35,004 bases of DNA from NCBI GenBank assembly GCA_900547655.1, contig URHQ01000011.1, forward strand, positions 1 to 35,004. Direction: 5' to 3'. The stretch is from an uncultured Collinsella sp. GTDB lineage: Bacteria > Actinomycetota > Coriobacteriia > Coriobacteriales > Coriobacteriaceae. How positions within the stretch are numbered: the stretch's first letter is position 1; each line of letters opens with the position of its first letter. Below the pieces are notes generated by a model. The model ran no database searches. It was not told the origin of the DNA and saw only the letters and a list, made by a program, of their open reading frames with translations. Below are positions 21,994 through 31,491 of the stretch, piece by piece. Both the position numbers and the translations under genes were made by a program.

Positions 21994-23388
21994 ATGACCC
22001 AGGAGACGGTTACGAACGGCACTGAAGCCCTGTTCACTCGCGAAGGCATGCCTCCCGTTAAGGAAATGATCCCGTGTGCCCTTCAGCACGTACTGGCATC
22101 GTTTGCCGGCATCATTACCCCGGCGGTCATCATGGCCGGCGTCTACGGCTTTAATAGCCAGCAGAGTACCGACATCATCCAGGTCGCGCTCATTCTTTCG
22201 GCGATCGACACGGCCCTTCAGGCCTTCGCTCCCTTCCGTCGCATCGGCGGCGGCCTGCCCATCGTCATGGGCGTTTCGTTCGCGTTCCTGCCGGCCCTGC
22301 AGGCCATGGGCGCCTCGGGCTTTAGCTTTGGCGCGCTGTTGGGCGGCGAGATCGTCGGCGGCGCCGTTGCGGTCCTCTTTGGTCTGGCCTACAGCAAGAT
22401 CAAGTGGTTGTTCCCGCCCGTCGTGACCGGTACGGTCATCTTCTCCATTGGCGTCTCTCTCTATCCCACGGCCGTCAAGTATATGGCCGGTGGCATGGGC
22501 ACGCCGCTGTGGGGCACCCCGCAGGCCTGGTGCGTCGCTCTTATCACCTTCGCCGTGGTCTTTGCGCTCGCCAACTTTGGCAAGGGCACGCTCAAGCTGG
22601 GCTCCGTGTTCTTTGGCATGATCGTTGGCATGATCGTCTCCATCCCCTTTGGCATGATCGACTTCTCCAGCGTCGCCACCGCTCAGGTCTTCGCCCTTCC
22701 CAAGCTCATGCCCTACGCGCTCGAGTTTGATCCCGAGGTCTGCATTACCCTCGCCGTCGTGTTCCCCATGGTCGCCATCCAGGTTATCGGCGACGTCTCC
22801 GCTGCCTGCCTGGGCTCCATCGACCGTATGCCCACCGAGCGCGAGCTCTCCGGCGCTATCGTGTCCCAGGGCCTCACCTCTATGGTCGGCGGCCTGCTGG
22901 GCGGTCTTCCCACCAGTGCCCTTGGCCAGAACGTGGGCATCATCTGCTCCAACAAGGTCGTCAACAAGTGGGTCTTTGTGATCATCGCGGCCGTCTTTGC
23001 CATCGCCGGTCTGTTCCCGCAGCTCTCTGCCGTGCTCTCCGCTATCCCGCAGCCCGTCATCGGCGGCGCGACCGTCGGCGTCTTTGGCACCATCACCATG
23101 AACGGCGTGCGCATGTTCACCCGCGAGGGCCTCACGCAGCGCACTACCACTATCGTCGGCACCTCCGTCGTCTTTGGCCTGGGTATCTGGATGGCCAGCG
23201 GTTGCCTTGCCGGCGAGGGCATGCCCGCCTGGGTGTCCACCGTCATCGGCTCCAATGCCGTAACCCCCACCGCCATCATGGCCATTGTCCTTAACCTGAT
23301 CCTTCCGCAGACGCCGGTCGTGGCTCAGCACATCGATGCTGCCAAGGACGCTGCCGTAGATCTGGTCTTGCCCGAGAGCAAGAAGTAA
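21994..23388 (+). CDS. NCS2-family purine (xanthine/urate) permease
   Basis: The 464-residue membrane protein is a nucleobase-cation symporter 2 family member. Signatures are QHVLASFAGIITPAVIMAGV near residue 29, an aromatic-poor GLPIVMGVSFAFLPALQAMG segment, and the PTSALGQNVGIICSNKVVNK block, which corresponds to the NCS2 QNxGxxxxTxV motif. It should carry xanthine, urate or a related purine with protons across the cytoplasmic membrane. It is the first gene of the purine operon. In E. coli the equivalent gene xanQ lies beside xdhD, ssnA and ygfK, supporting the role. Confidence 0.93.
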   Translation: MTQETVTNGTEALFTREGMPPVKEMIPCALQHVLASFAGIITPAVIMAGVYGFNSQQSTDIIQVALILSAIDTALQAFAPFRRIGGGLPIVMGVSFAFLPALQAMGASGFSFGALLGGEIVGGAVAVLFGLAYSKIKWLFPPVVTGTVIFSIGVSLYPTAVKYMAGGMGTPLWGTPQAWCVALITFAVVFALANFGKGTLKLGSVFFGMIVGMIVSIPFGMIDFSSVATAQVFALPKLMPYALEFDPEVCITLAVVFPMVAIQVIGDVSAACLGSIDRMPTERELSGAIVSQGLTSMVGGLLGGLPTSALGQNVGIICSNKVVNKWVFVIIAAVFAIAGLFPQLSAVLSAIPQPVIGGATVGVFGTITMNGVRMFTREGLTQRTTTIVGTSVVFGLGIWMASGCLAGEGMPAWVSTVIGSNAVTPTAIMAIVLNLILPQTPVVAQHIDAAKDAAVDLVLPESKK

Positions 23389-23583
23389 CCAATTCGGTGC
23401 TATTCGTCGGCGGACGCATCGCCTCGTCCGCCGACGCCATGCGGCGCCAAGCCGCACTTCAAAGGGCTTGTCCCTTTGGTGAAGCGTTGACGGGAGAGGG
23501 CCCGTTTCCGGTGTAGGCCGGCGCTTCGCACTCCGCCATGTCAGAGGTGTCAAACCCCGCCTCTGATGTTGAAGGGAGCATCC
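23389..23583. other. Hairpin-rich gap between permease and ssnA
   Basis: The gap of 195 bases holds CGTCGGCGGACG (23405-23416) paired with 23425-23436, a small AAAGGG/CCCTTT stem (23461-23477) and TCAGAGG/CCTCTGA (23541-23547 and 23560-23566). None has a T-tract, so termination is not obvious. They may stabilise or process the polycistronic RNA and lower expression after the permease. AAGGGAG at 23571-23577 is the ssnA ribosome binding site. Confidence 0.5.
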
Positions 23584-24939
23584 ATGCTTCTGGTCGCTAA
23601 CGGTTCCGTCTTTACCCGCAACGCTCAGACCCCGTTCATTCCAAATGGTGCGGTCGCCATTGACGGAGATACGATCGTCGAAGTGGGCCCCGAGTGCGAG
23701 CTCAAGGCCAAGTACCCGGATGCCGAGTACGTCGACGCCCAGGGCAACCTCATCATGCCCGGACTCATCAACTGCCACACCCACATCTACTCGGGTCTGG
23801 CCCGCGGCCTTGCCATTAAGGGCTGCAACCCCACCAACTTCCTGGAGAATCTTGAGCAGCAGTGGTGGAAGATCGACGACAATCTGACGCTCGACGGCAC
23901 CAAGGCCAGCGCCTATGCCACGATTTTGGACTCCATCCGCGATGGCGTCACCACGATCTTCGATCACCATGCGAGCTTCTGCGAGATTCCGGGAAGCCTC
24001 TTTACCATTAAGGATGCAGCTCAGGAGCTGGGCATGCGTTCGTGCCTGTGCTACGAGGTCTCCGATCGCCGCGGCCAGGAAAAATGCGACCAGGCCATTG
24101 CCGAGAACGCCGAATTTGCCCAGTGGGCCGCCAAGGAGCGTCGCGATAACGACAACCATATGATCGCCGCCATGTTTGGCGGTCACGCCACCTTTACGCT
24201 GTCGGACGAGACCATGGACAAGATGGCCGAGGCCAACAACGGCCTGACCGGCTTTCACATTCATGTGTGCGAGGGCATGAACGACGTGTGGGACTCCCGT
24301 CTCAACCGCGGTGGCATCAGCCCCGTCGAGCGCCTGCTGCAGCACAACCTGCTGGGTCCCGACACCATGCTGGGCCACTGCATCCACGTGACGCCTGCCG
24401 AGATGGATATCGTCAAGGAGTCCGGCACCTGGCTCGTCAACAACCCCGAATCCAATATGGGCAACGCCGTGGGCTGCGCCCCCGTGCTCGAGTTCTTCCG
24501 CCGCGGCATCCCCGTGTGCATGGGTACCGACGCCTACACCCACGATATGCTCGAGAGCCTTAAGGTCTTCCTGATCATTCAGCGCCACAACGCCGCCATG
24601 CCCAACGTGGGCTGGTGCGAGGCCATGACCATGCTGTTCGAGAATAACGCGAAGATGGCCAGCAAGTACTTCGATCGCAAGCTCGGTGTGCTCGAGGCCG
24701 GCGCTGCCGCCGACGTCATCGTCATGGACTACAAGCCCTTTACGCCGCTGAGCGAGGAGAACATCGACGGCCACATGCTCTTTGGCATGATGGGCAAAAA
24801 CTGCCGCACCACCATCATCAACGGCCGCGTCCTGTACAAGGATCGCGAGTTTATCGGTATCGATGAGGACAAGATCAACGCGTGGACCATGGCCGAGTCC
24901 AAGAAGCTCTGGAGCACGCTCAACGATCGCACCTACTAA
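23584..24939 (+). CDS. ssnA: SsnA-type amidohydrolase (aminohydrolase)
   Basis: The 451-residue protein is a TRZ/ATZ-like amidohydrolase of the SsnA type. Metal and active-site motifs are visible: INCHTHIYSGLARGL (HxH), GVTTIFDHHAS, TGFHIHVCEG, LGHCIHVTPAEMD and MGTDAYTHDM. SsnA sits in the conserved ygfK-ssnA-xdhD cluster and is thought to deaminate or hydrolyse a purine-derived ring in anaerobic purine breakdown. The start at 23584 is preferred to 23566, because AAGGGAG precedes it. GMMGKNCRTTIINGRVLYKD is the usual C-terminal end. No anomalies seen. Confidence 0.93.
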   Translation: MLLVANGSVFTRNAQTPFIPNGAVAIDGDTIVEVGPECELKAKYPDAEYVDAQGNLIMPGLINCHTHIYSGLARGLAIKGCNPTNFLENLEQQWWKIDDNLTLDGTKASAYATILDSIRDGVTTIFDHHASFCEIPGSLFTIKDAAQELGMRSCLCYEVSDRRGQEKCDQAIAENAEFAQWAAKERRDNDNHMIAAMFGGHATFTLSDETMDKMAEANNGLTGFHIHVCEGMNDVWDSRLNRGGISPVERLLQHNLLGPDTMLGHCIHVTPAEMDIVKESGTWLVNNPESNMGNAVGCAPVLEFFRRGIPVCMGTDAYTHDMLESLKVFLIIQRHNAAMPNVGWCEAMTMLFENNAKMASKYFDRKLGVLEAGAAADVIVMDYKPFTPLSEENIDGHMLFGMMGKNCRTTIINGRVLYKDREFIGIDEDKINAWTMAESKKLWSTLNDRTY

Positions 24940-25088
24940 TTCACAAGTAGATTCACGCGCGTCGGGTGTTTCGCCGCATTCGACGCGCGTATAGGCGGCC
25001 TCCGCGGGGTCGCCGGCGCTGTGCTAGCGCTACACCGTATTTGCGCCCGCCGCGCGGTCTCGCCGGGCGTTACAGAGAGGAGCTCATT
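24940..25088. other. GC-rich structured gap between ssnA and ygfK
   Basis: ACGCGCGTCG (24955-24964) pairs perfectly with CGACGCGCGT (24981-24990). Further GC-rich segments (for example AGCGCT repeats near 25017 and 25028) can fold. GAGAGGAGCTC at 25075-25085 is the ygfK ribosome binding site. No known molybdenum-cofactor riboswitch pattern could be recognised by eye. Confidence 0.4.
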
Positions 25089-28088
25089 ATGAGCGACATC
25101 ATGAGGCCGATCCCGTTTTCGCAGCTGATGAACTGGATCATCGAGGAGCACAAGACCCAGGGCGCCATCTTTGGCGTGCGCAAGATGGTCACGACCAACC
25201 AGGAGGGCGCGCTTCCCATTTTTGACGAGCGCATCGAGACTCCGTTTGGCCCGGCCGCCGGCCCCAATACGCAGCTTGCCCAAAACATCGTGGCATCCTA
25301 CGTGGCCGGTTCCCGCTTCTTTGAGCTCAAGACCGTTCAGGTTATGGACGGCGAGGAGCTCTCCAAGTGTGTGAACAAGCCCTGCATCGTGGCGCAGGAC
25401 GAGTGCTACAACTGCGAGTGGTCGACCGAGCTCGAGGTTCCGCAGGCCTTTGCCGAGTACGTGAAGGCATGGTTTGCCTGCCACCTGATTGCCCGCGAGT
25501 ATGGTCTGGGCAGCCCGGACGGCTTTGTCTTTAACATGTCCGTGGGCTATGACCTCGAGGGCATCAAGAGCCCCAAAGTCGATGCGTACATTGAGGGCAT
25601 GAAGGACGCCAGCGGCTCCGAGGTTTGGAACGAGTGCCGCACGTGGGCGCTCGCTAACCTGGACAAGTTTGAGCATGTCGATGCCGCGTTTGTCGAGTCC
25701 ATCCCGGCGCGCGTCTCCAACTCCATTACCGAGTCCACGCTGCATGGCTGCCCGCCGGCGGAGATCGAGCGCATCGCGACCTATCTGATTACCGAGAAGG
25801 GTCTCAACACCTACATCAAGTGCAACCCCACGCTGCTGGGCTATGAGTTTGCCCGCCAGCGTCTGAACGAGCTGGGTTTTGACTACATCGTCTTCGATGA
25901 CACGCACTTCCGCGAGGACCTGCAGTGGGCCGATGCCGTGCCCATGTTCGAGCGCCTGATTGCCCTGTGCGCCGAGCGCGGCCTGGAGTTTGGCGTCAAG
26001 CTGACCAACACGTTCCCCGTCGACGTGACGAGAAACGAGCTGCCCTCCACCGAGATGTACATGTCCGGCCGTTCGCTGTTCTCGCTGACCATCGAGGCTG
26101 CCCGCCGCATTACCGAGCAGTTTGATGGCAAGCTGCGCATCAGCTACTCCGGCGGCGCCACGGTCTACAACATCCGTGCTCTGTACGATGCCGGCATTTG
26201 GCCCGTTACCTTGGCGACCGACGTGCTCAAGCCCGGTGGCTACGAGCGCTTTAGCCAGATGGCAGGCGAGTTTACCGACCTGGATGGTAAGCCGTTCGCG
26301 GGCGTCTCTCTCGAGGCCGTGACTGCGATTCAGACCGATTCGCTCACCAACCCGCTCTACAAGAAGCCGCTGCGCCCGCTGCCCGACCGCAAGGTCGCCG
26401 GCAAGAGCCCGCTTTCCGACTGCTTTACCACGCCGTGCCGTACGAGCTGCCCCATTCAGCAGGACATTCCCGCCTACTTGGCGGCTGTTGACGAGGGCCG
26501 CTACGAGGACGCGCTCAACATCATCATCGAGCGCAATGCCCTGCCGTTCATTACCGGCACCATCTGCCCGCATCCCTGCGGCCGTGCCTGCGAGCGTGCA
26601 TTTTACGAGCCCGAGGGCGCCCAGATTCGCGCCAGCAAGCTCAAGGCCGCCCGCGAGGCCATGACCGCCGTGTTGCCCAAGCTGCGCGCCCAGGCCATCG
26701 CAAACGACGGCGAGCGCAACGTTGCCGTTATCGGCGGCGGCCCGGCCGGCCTGGCGACGGCGTTCTTCCTGACGCGTGCCGGCGTGCCCGTCACCATCTT
26801 TGAGGCTCGCGATTCGCTCGGTGGCGTGGTCCGTCACGTGATTCCCGAGTTCCGCATCGCGAGCGACGATATTTCCCACGATGCCGAGCTCTGCCTAGCC
26901 TTTGGCGCCAAGGTGCAGCTCAACGCTCGCGTTGAGTCCATTGACGAGCTCAAGGCCCAGGGCTTTACCGACGTGGTCGTGGCCACCGGTGCCTGGATGC
27001 CCGGCTCTGCGGGCTTGGGCGAGGGCGCCGAGCTCGATGTGCTGGAGTTCCTCGAGGCCGCCAAGAAGGGCGAGAAGCTCGAGCTGGGCGAGGACGTCGT
27101 GGTCATTGGCGCCGGCAACACCGCCATGGACGCGGCCCGCGTGGCCAAGCGCCTGGCTGGCGTGAAAAACGTGCGCCTGGTGTATCGCCGCACCAAGAAG
27201 CAGATGCCCGCCGACGAGGAAGAGCTCGATCTTGCTCTTGCCGACGGCGTTGAGTTCTGCGAGCTGCTGGCCCCCAAGGCGCTTAACGGCGCCGTGCTGA
27301 CCTGCGACGTTATGGAGCTTGGCGAGCCGGATGCAAGCGGCCGTCGCAGCCCCGTCGCCACGGGCGAGACCGTCGAGCTTTCCGCCACCACGGTGATCTG
27401 CGCCGTGGGCGAGGGCATCGATGCCAGCCTGTACGATGCCGCGGGCGTCGAGCACGACCGTCGCGGCCGTCTTGCCGCCACCTCCACCGGCGTCGAGGGC
27501 GTTTGGGCTGCAGGTGACTGCCGTCGCGGTCCTGCTACCGTGGTCGAGGCTATTGCCGATGCCGCCGAAGTCGCCCGTGCCATCGCCGGTGTGGACTTTA
27601 ACAAGTACACCGACCAGAATGCTCAGGCCGGTCGCGAGGACACCTGCTACGAGCGCAAGGGGTCGCTGTGCCGCGACAAGCGCAACTGCACCAAGACTCG
27701 CTGCCTGGGCTGCGGCTCGGTGTGCGAGGTCTGCTGCGACGTGTGCCCCAACCGCGCCAACGTTGCCATTAAGGTGCCGGGCCTGTCCAAGCATCAGGTC
27801 GTCCATGTCGACGGCATGTGCAACGAGTGCGGCAACTGCGCCGTGTTCTGTCCCTACCAGGAGGGTCGTCCCTATAAGGACAAGCTCACCCTGTTCTGGA
27901 GCGAGCAGGACATGGAGAACTCCGAGAACGAGGGCTTCCTGGCCGTGGACGAGGACCACTTTAAGGTCCGCGTCGCCGGCACGGTCCGCACCGTCTCGGT
28001 CGATGCCGTCAACACCGGCCTTCCCGAGGCCGTCCGCCTGACCATCAGGGCTGTGCGCGACAACTATTCGTACCTTCTTAAGAAATAG
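25089..28088 (+). CDS. ygfK: YgfK-type putative selenate reductase / purine-pathway oxidoreductase
   Basis: The 999-residue protein has the YgfK architecture: a dihydroorotate-dehydrogenase-like barrel (1-430), a GltD-like Fe-S region (CRTSCPIQQD and GTICPHPCGRACER, about 445-510), a FAD site (VAVIGGGPAGLATAFFLTRA, about 545), a NAD(P) site (VVVIGAGNTAMDAARVAKRL, about 675) and C-terminal ferredoxin clusters (TRCLGCGSVCEVCCDVCPNR and CNECGNCAVFCPYQ). E. coli YgfK has about 1030 residues. It is thought to reduce purine-ring intermediates with reduced ferredoxin or NADPH in the anaerobic purine pathway; the old selenate reductase label is unproven. The start at 25089 has AGAGGAG upstream; an in-frame start at 24966 would add a hairpin-derived Arg-rich tail. 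Confidence 0.92.
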   Translation: MSDIMRPIPFSQLMNWIIEEHKTQGAIFGVRKMVTTNQEGALPIFDERIETPFGPAAGPNTQLAQNIVASYVAGSRFFELKTVQVMDGEELSKCVNKPCIVAQDECYNCEWSTELEVPQAFAEYVKAWFACHLIAREYGLGSPDGFVFNMSVGYDLEGIKSPKVDAYIEGMKDASGSEVWNECRTWALANLDKFEHVDAAFVESIPARVSNSITESTLHGCPPAEIERIATYLITEKGLNTYIKCNPTLLGYEFARQRLNELGFDYIVFDDTHFREDLQWADAVPMFERLIALCAERGLEFGVKLTNTFPVDVTRNELPSTEMYMSGRSLFSLTIEAARRITEQFDGKLRISYSGGATVYNIRALYDAGIWPVTLATDVLKPGGYERFSQMAGEFTDLDGKPFAGVSLEAVTAIQTDSLTNPLYKKPLRPLPDRKVAGKSPLSDCFTTPCRTSCPIQQDIPAYLAAVDEGRYEDALNIIIERNALPFITGTICPHPCGRACERAFYEPEGAQIRASKLKAAREAMTAVLPKLRAQAIANDGERNVAVIGGGPAGLATAFFLTRAGVPVTIFEARDSLGGVVRHVIPEFRIASDDISHDAELCLAFGAKVQLNARVESIDELKAQGFTDVVVATGAWMPGSAGLGEGAELDVLEFLEAAKKGEKLELGEDVVVIGAGNTAMDAARVAKRLAGVKNVRLVYRRTKKQMPADEEELDLALADGVEFCELLAPKALNGAVLTCDVMELGEPDASGRRSPVATGETVELSATTVICAVGEGIDASLYDAAGVEHDRRGRLAATSTGVEGVWAAGDCRRGPATVVEAIADAAEVARAIAGVDFNKYTDQNAQAGREDTCYERKGSLCRDKRNCTKTRCLGCGSVCEVCCDVCPNRANVAIKVPGLSKHQVVHVDGMCNECGNCAVFCPYQEGRPYKDKLTLFWSEQDMENSENEGFLAVDEDHFKVRVAGTVRTVSVDAVNTGLPEAVRLTIRAVRDNYSYLLKK

Positions 28089-28099
28089 GCGAGTCTCTT

Positions 28100-28579
28100 A
28101 TGGCCAAATCCATTCAACATAACGTGGCCTACGTTGCCTGCGGAAGTGGTTGCGCCTCCGCAGGCGGCGACGCCCGCTGCAGCGAAGGCTGCATTGGCTG
28201 TGGCGCCTGCGTCACGGCCTGCCCCCACGGCGCCATTGCGCTGGTCGATGGCATCGCCCGCGTGGATCGCTCCAAGTGCACGGGCTGTGGCCTGTGCGGC
28301 ATGGCGTGCCCGCAGCGCGTGATTGCCTTCGTTCCCGGCTACCAGAACATTCTGGTGCGCTGCAACAACACCGATAAGGGCGCCATTGCGCGCAAGATCT
28401 GCGACACGAGCTGCATCGGTTGCGGTATGTGCGCCAAAAAGTGCCCTGCCGGCGCTATCCGCATCGAGGACAACTGTGCCCATATCGACGGCGTGGACTG
28501 TCTGTCGTGCGGCATGTGCGCCGTCGTCTGCCCGCATGGCGCCATCCACGACCGCACCGGCATCGCCGCTGGCGTGTAG
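28100..28579 (+). CDS. Four-cluster 4Fe-4S ferredoxin-like protein
   Basis: The 159-residue protein contains four CxxCxxCxxxCP motifs: CIGCGACVTACP, CTGCGLCGMACP, CIGCGMCAKKCP and CLSCGMCAVVCP. It should bind four [4Fe-4S] clusters and carry electrons in the cytoplasm. It resembles the C-terminal half of RnfB but has no membrane anchor or Rnf neighbours. Sitting between ygfK and xdhD with gaps of 11 and 12 bases, it probably links the two. No FAD-binding subunit (YgfM/XdhB type) is present here. The N-terminus also has cysteines (VACGSGCAS). Confidence 0.93.
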   Translation: MAKSIQHNVAYVACGSGCASAGGDARCSEGCIGCGACVTACPHGAIALVDGIARVDRSKCTGCGLCGMACPQRVIAFVPGYQNILVRCNNTDKGAIARKICDTSCIGCGMCAKKCPAGAIRIEDNCAHIDGVDCLSCGMCAVVCPHGAIHDRTGIAAGV

Positions 28580-28591
28580 AAGGGAATCACC

Positions 28592-31369
28592 ATGGCACAG
28601 GAATTCACTTTTACCGTTAACGGCGTCGAGCGCACGACGACCCAAAACAAACCGCTGCTGCGCTACCTGCGCGACGACCTGCACATCCATTCCGCCAAGG
28701 ACGGCTGCTCCGAAGGTGCTTGCGGTACCTGCACCATCCATGTGGACGGTGCGGCCGTCAAGGCGTGCGTGCTGACCACCGCTCTTGCCGCCGGTCGCAA
28801 CATCGTGACCGTCGAGGGCCTGCCCCAGGACGTGCGCGAGGCCTTTGTGTACGCCTTTGGCGCCGTGGGCGCCGTGCAGTGCGGCTTTTGCATCCCCGGC
28901 ATGGTCATGGCGGGCGCAGCGCTCATCGCCGAGGACCCCGAGCCCACCGAGGAACAGATCAAGTACGCCATTCGCGGTAACGTCTGCCGCTGCACCGGCT
29001 ACAAAAAGATTATCGAGGGCATCTCGCTGGCCGCTGCGGTGCTCCGCGGCGAAAAGCAGATCGACGAGGACCTGGAGCGCGGCGATGACTACGGCGTGGG
29101 CAAGCGCGCCTTCCGTATCGACGTGCGCAAGAAGGTGCTCGGTGAGGGCAAGTATCCCGACGACATCGACGAGCTCGATCAGCCGGGCCTGACCTACGCC
29201 AGCGCCGTGCGCTCCAAGTATCCGCGCGCCCGCGTGCTCTCCATCGACACCTCCAAGGCCGAGGCCCTGCCCGGTGTGGTGGGCATCCTGCGCGCCGAGG
29301 ACGTGCCGGTCAACCAGGTCGGCCACCTTATCCAGGACTGGGACGTCATGATCGCTCAGGGCGATATCACCCGTTGCGTGGGCGATGCCATCGTGCTGGT
29401 GGTCGCCGAGGACGAGGCGACGCTCGAGAAGGCCAAGAAGCTCGTAAAGATTGACTACGAGCCGCTGGAGCCCGTGCGCAACATTGTCGAGGCCAGGGCC
29501 GCCGACGCCCCGCGTCTGCACGACAGCTTCTTTGCCTTTGGCAACACGGTGGAGCTCAAGGACAACGTGTGCCAGAGCCGTCATGTGACGCGCGGCGACG
29601 CCGCCAAGGCGCTGGCCGAAAGCGCGTTCACCGTGACGCAGCGCTTTACCACGCCCTTTACCGAGCATGCCTTCTTGGAGCCCGAGTGTGCCGTTGCCTT
29701 CCCGTACAAGAACGGCGTCAAGGTGCAGTCGACCGACCAGGGTGCCTACGATACGCGCAAAGAGTGCGCCCACATGTTTGGCTGGGATAGCGAGCCCGAG
29801 CGCGTGGTCGTCGAGACCATGCTCGTGGGCGGCGGCTTTGGCGGCAAGGAGGACGTGTCCATCCAGCACCTGGCCGCGCTTGCTGCCTATAAGTTCCAGC
29901 GTCCTGTGAAGTGCAAGCTCACGCGTGCCGAGTCGCTCGCGTTCCATCCCAAGCGTCATGCCATGGACGGTACCTTTACGCTGGGTTGCGACGCCGAGGG
30001 CAACTTTACCGGCCTGGATTGCGAGATCAACTTTGACACCGGCGCCTACGCGTCGCTGTGCGGCCCGGTGCTCGAGCGCGCCTGCACGCATGCCGTCGGC
30101 CCCTACAAGTACCAGAACACCGACATTCGCGGTTATGGCTACTACACCAACAACCCGCCCGCCGGCGCGTACCGCGGCTTTGGCGTTTGCCAGTCCGAGT
30201 TTGCGCTCGAGAGCCTGATCGACCTGCTGGCAGAAAAGGTCGGCCTGGATCCGTGGGAGATTCGTTACCGAAACGCTATCGAGCCGGGCGAGGTTTTGCC
30301 CAACGGCCAGATTGCCGACTGCTCCACGGCGCTTAAAGAGACGCTGCTCGAGGTCAAGGATGCCTACTATGCGCATCCCGGACACGCCGGTATCGCCTGC
30401 GCCATGAAGAACGCCGGCGTGGGCGTGGGCCTGCCCGATGCCGGCCGCTGCAAGATTCGCATCGAGAACGGCGTGGCCGTGGTCTATGCCGCCACGTCCG
30501 ACATCGGCCAGGGCTGCAACACCGTCTTTTTGCAGGACGTTGCCGAGGCATGCGGTCTGCCGCTTCGCTGCATCGCCAACGGCGAGTGCTCCACCGAGAA
30601 CGCTCCCGACTCCGGCACCACGTCTGGCTCGCGTCAGACGGTCGTGACCGGCGAGGCCGTGCGCGGTGCCGCCTTCCTGCTGCGCGATGCCATGCTTGAC
30701 ATCGAGGCCGGCAAGCCCGCACCCGATACTCCCGTGAGCGCGCACGGCGACGGCGTCAAGATTGAGTACGACGACGGTCGCGCCTATCAGCTGCGCACGC
30801 AGGAACTCGTCGCCGGCCAGGGCATGCATCCTCAGGATCCCGCGACCGCCATCAAGGCGCTCGAGGGATGCGAGTTTGGCTACGTGTATCTGGAGCCGAC
30901 CGACAAGCTGGGCGCCGACGTTCCCAACCCCAAGAGCCACATCTGCTACGGCTTTGCCACGCATGTGGTCATTTTGGACGATGACGGCCGCGTGAGCGAG
31001 GTCTATGCCGCGCATGATTCCGGCAAGGTGGTCAACCCCATCTCTATCCAGGGGCAGATCGAAGGCGGCGTGCTTATGGGTATGGGCTATGCGCTTACCG
31101 AGGACTGGCCGCTCAAGGACTGCGTGCCCCAGGCCAGGTACGGCACGCTCGGACTGTTCCGCGCGCCCGAGATTCCGGATATCCACGCCATCTACGTGGA
31201 GAAGGACGAGCTGCTGCCCGTGGCATACGGCGGCAAGGGCATCGGCGAGATCGCAACGATTCCCACGGCGCCCGCCGTACAGAACGCCTATCGCGCATTT
31301 GACGGCAAGCTGCGTCCCGATCTGCCCATGGTGGATACGCCCTACAGCCGCGTCCGCAACCGCGGGTAG
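28592..31369 (+). CDS. xdhD: Selenium-type xanthine dehydrogenase, Fe-S plus molybdopterin subunit
   Basis: The 925-residue protein fuses a [2Fe-2S] domain (residues 1-160) to the molybdopterin domain. The plant-type cluster uses Cys39, Cys44, Cys47 and Cys59 (CSEGACGTC); the second uses CGFC and CRC. The Mo part shows QSTDQGAY, GGGFGGKEDVSIQHL, AYRGFGVCQSEFALE, and GKGIGEIATIPTAP with the catalytic Glu886. It hydroxylates purines such as hypoxanthine or xanthine, in a family whose cofactor carries labile selenium rather than selenocysteine. E. coli XdhD has the same fused layout. AAGGGA precedes the ATG. A terminator follows at 31439. Confidence 0.94.
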   Translation: MAQEFTFTVNGVERTTTQNKPLLRYLRDDLHIHSAKDGCSEGACGTCTIHVDGAAVKACVLTTALAAGRNIVTVEGLPQDVREAFVYAFGAVGAVQCGFCIPGMVMAGAALIAEDPEPTEEQIKYAIRGNVCRCTGYKKIIEGISLAAAVLRGEKQIDEDLERGDDYGVGKRAFRIDVRKKVLGEGKYPDDIDELDQPGLTYASAVRSKYPRARVLSIDTSKAEALPGVVGILRAEDVPVNQVGHLIQDWDVMIAQGDITRCVGDAIVLVVAEDEATLEKAKKLVKIDYEPLEPVRNIVEARAADAPRLHDSFFAFGNTVELKDNVCQSRHVTRGDAAKALAESAFTVTQRFTTPFTEHAFLEPECAVAFPYKNGVKVQSTDQGAYDTRKECAHMFGWDSEPERVVVETMLVGGGFGGKEDVSIQHLAALAAYKFQRPVKCKLTRAESLAFHPKRHAMDGTFTLGCDAEGNFTGLDCEINFDTGAYASLCGPVLERACTHAVGPYKYQNTDIRGYGYYTNNPPAGAYRGFGVCQSEFALESLIDLLAEKVGLDPWEIRYRNAIEPGEVLPNGQIADCSTALKETLLEVKDAYYAHPGHAGIACAMKNAGVGVGLPDAGRCKIRIENGVAVVYAATSDIGQGCNTVFLQDVAEACGLPLRCIANGECSTENAPDSGTTSGSRQTVVTGEAVRGAAFLLRDAMLDIEAGKPAPDTPVSAHGDGVKIEYDDGRAYQLRTQELVAGQGMHPQDPATAIKALEGCEFGYVYLEPTDKLGADVPNPKSHICYGFATHVVILDDDGRVSEVYAAHDSGKVVNPISIQGQIEGGVLMGMGYALTEDWPLKDCVPQARYGTLGLFRAPEIPDIHAIYVEKDELLPVAYGGKGIGEIATIPTAPAVQNAYRAFDGKLRPDLPMVDTPYSRVRNRG

Positions 31370-31438
31370 GGTAGGGTGCGGACAGCCATTGCTGATGGGC
31401 TGTTCGCGCTCAACATCAACTACATACGCTGCGCCTTT

Positions 31439-31474
31439 GGCCCCAGCTCCATCTCGAGCCGGGGCCTTTTGTTT
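31439..31474 (+). terminator. Terminator of the purine operon
   Basis: GGCCCC-A-GCTC (31439-31449) pairs with GAGC-C-GGGGCC (31456-31466), with one mismatch, followed by TTTTGTTT. It closes the permease-ssnA-ygfK-ferredoxin-xdhD operon. Confidence 0.85.
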
Positions 31475-31491
31475 GGAGCGCCTCCGCATAC

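Noticed and set aside
24940..25088. Molybdenum-cofactor riboswitch upstream of ygfK
   Set aside because: GC-rich stems exist, but the conserved sequence core of the Moco motif is not recognisable.
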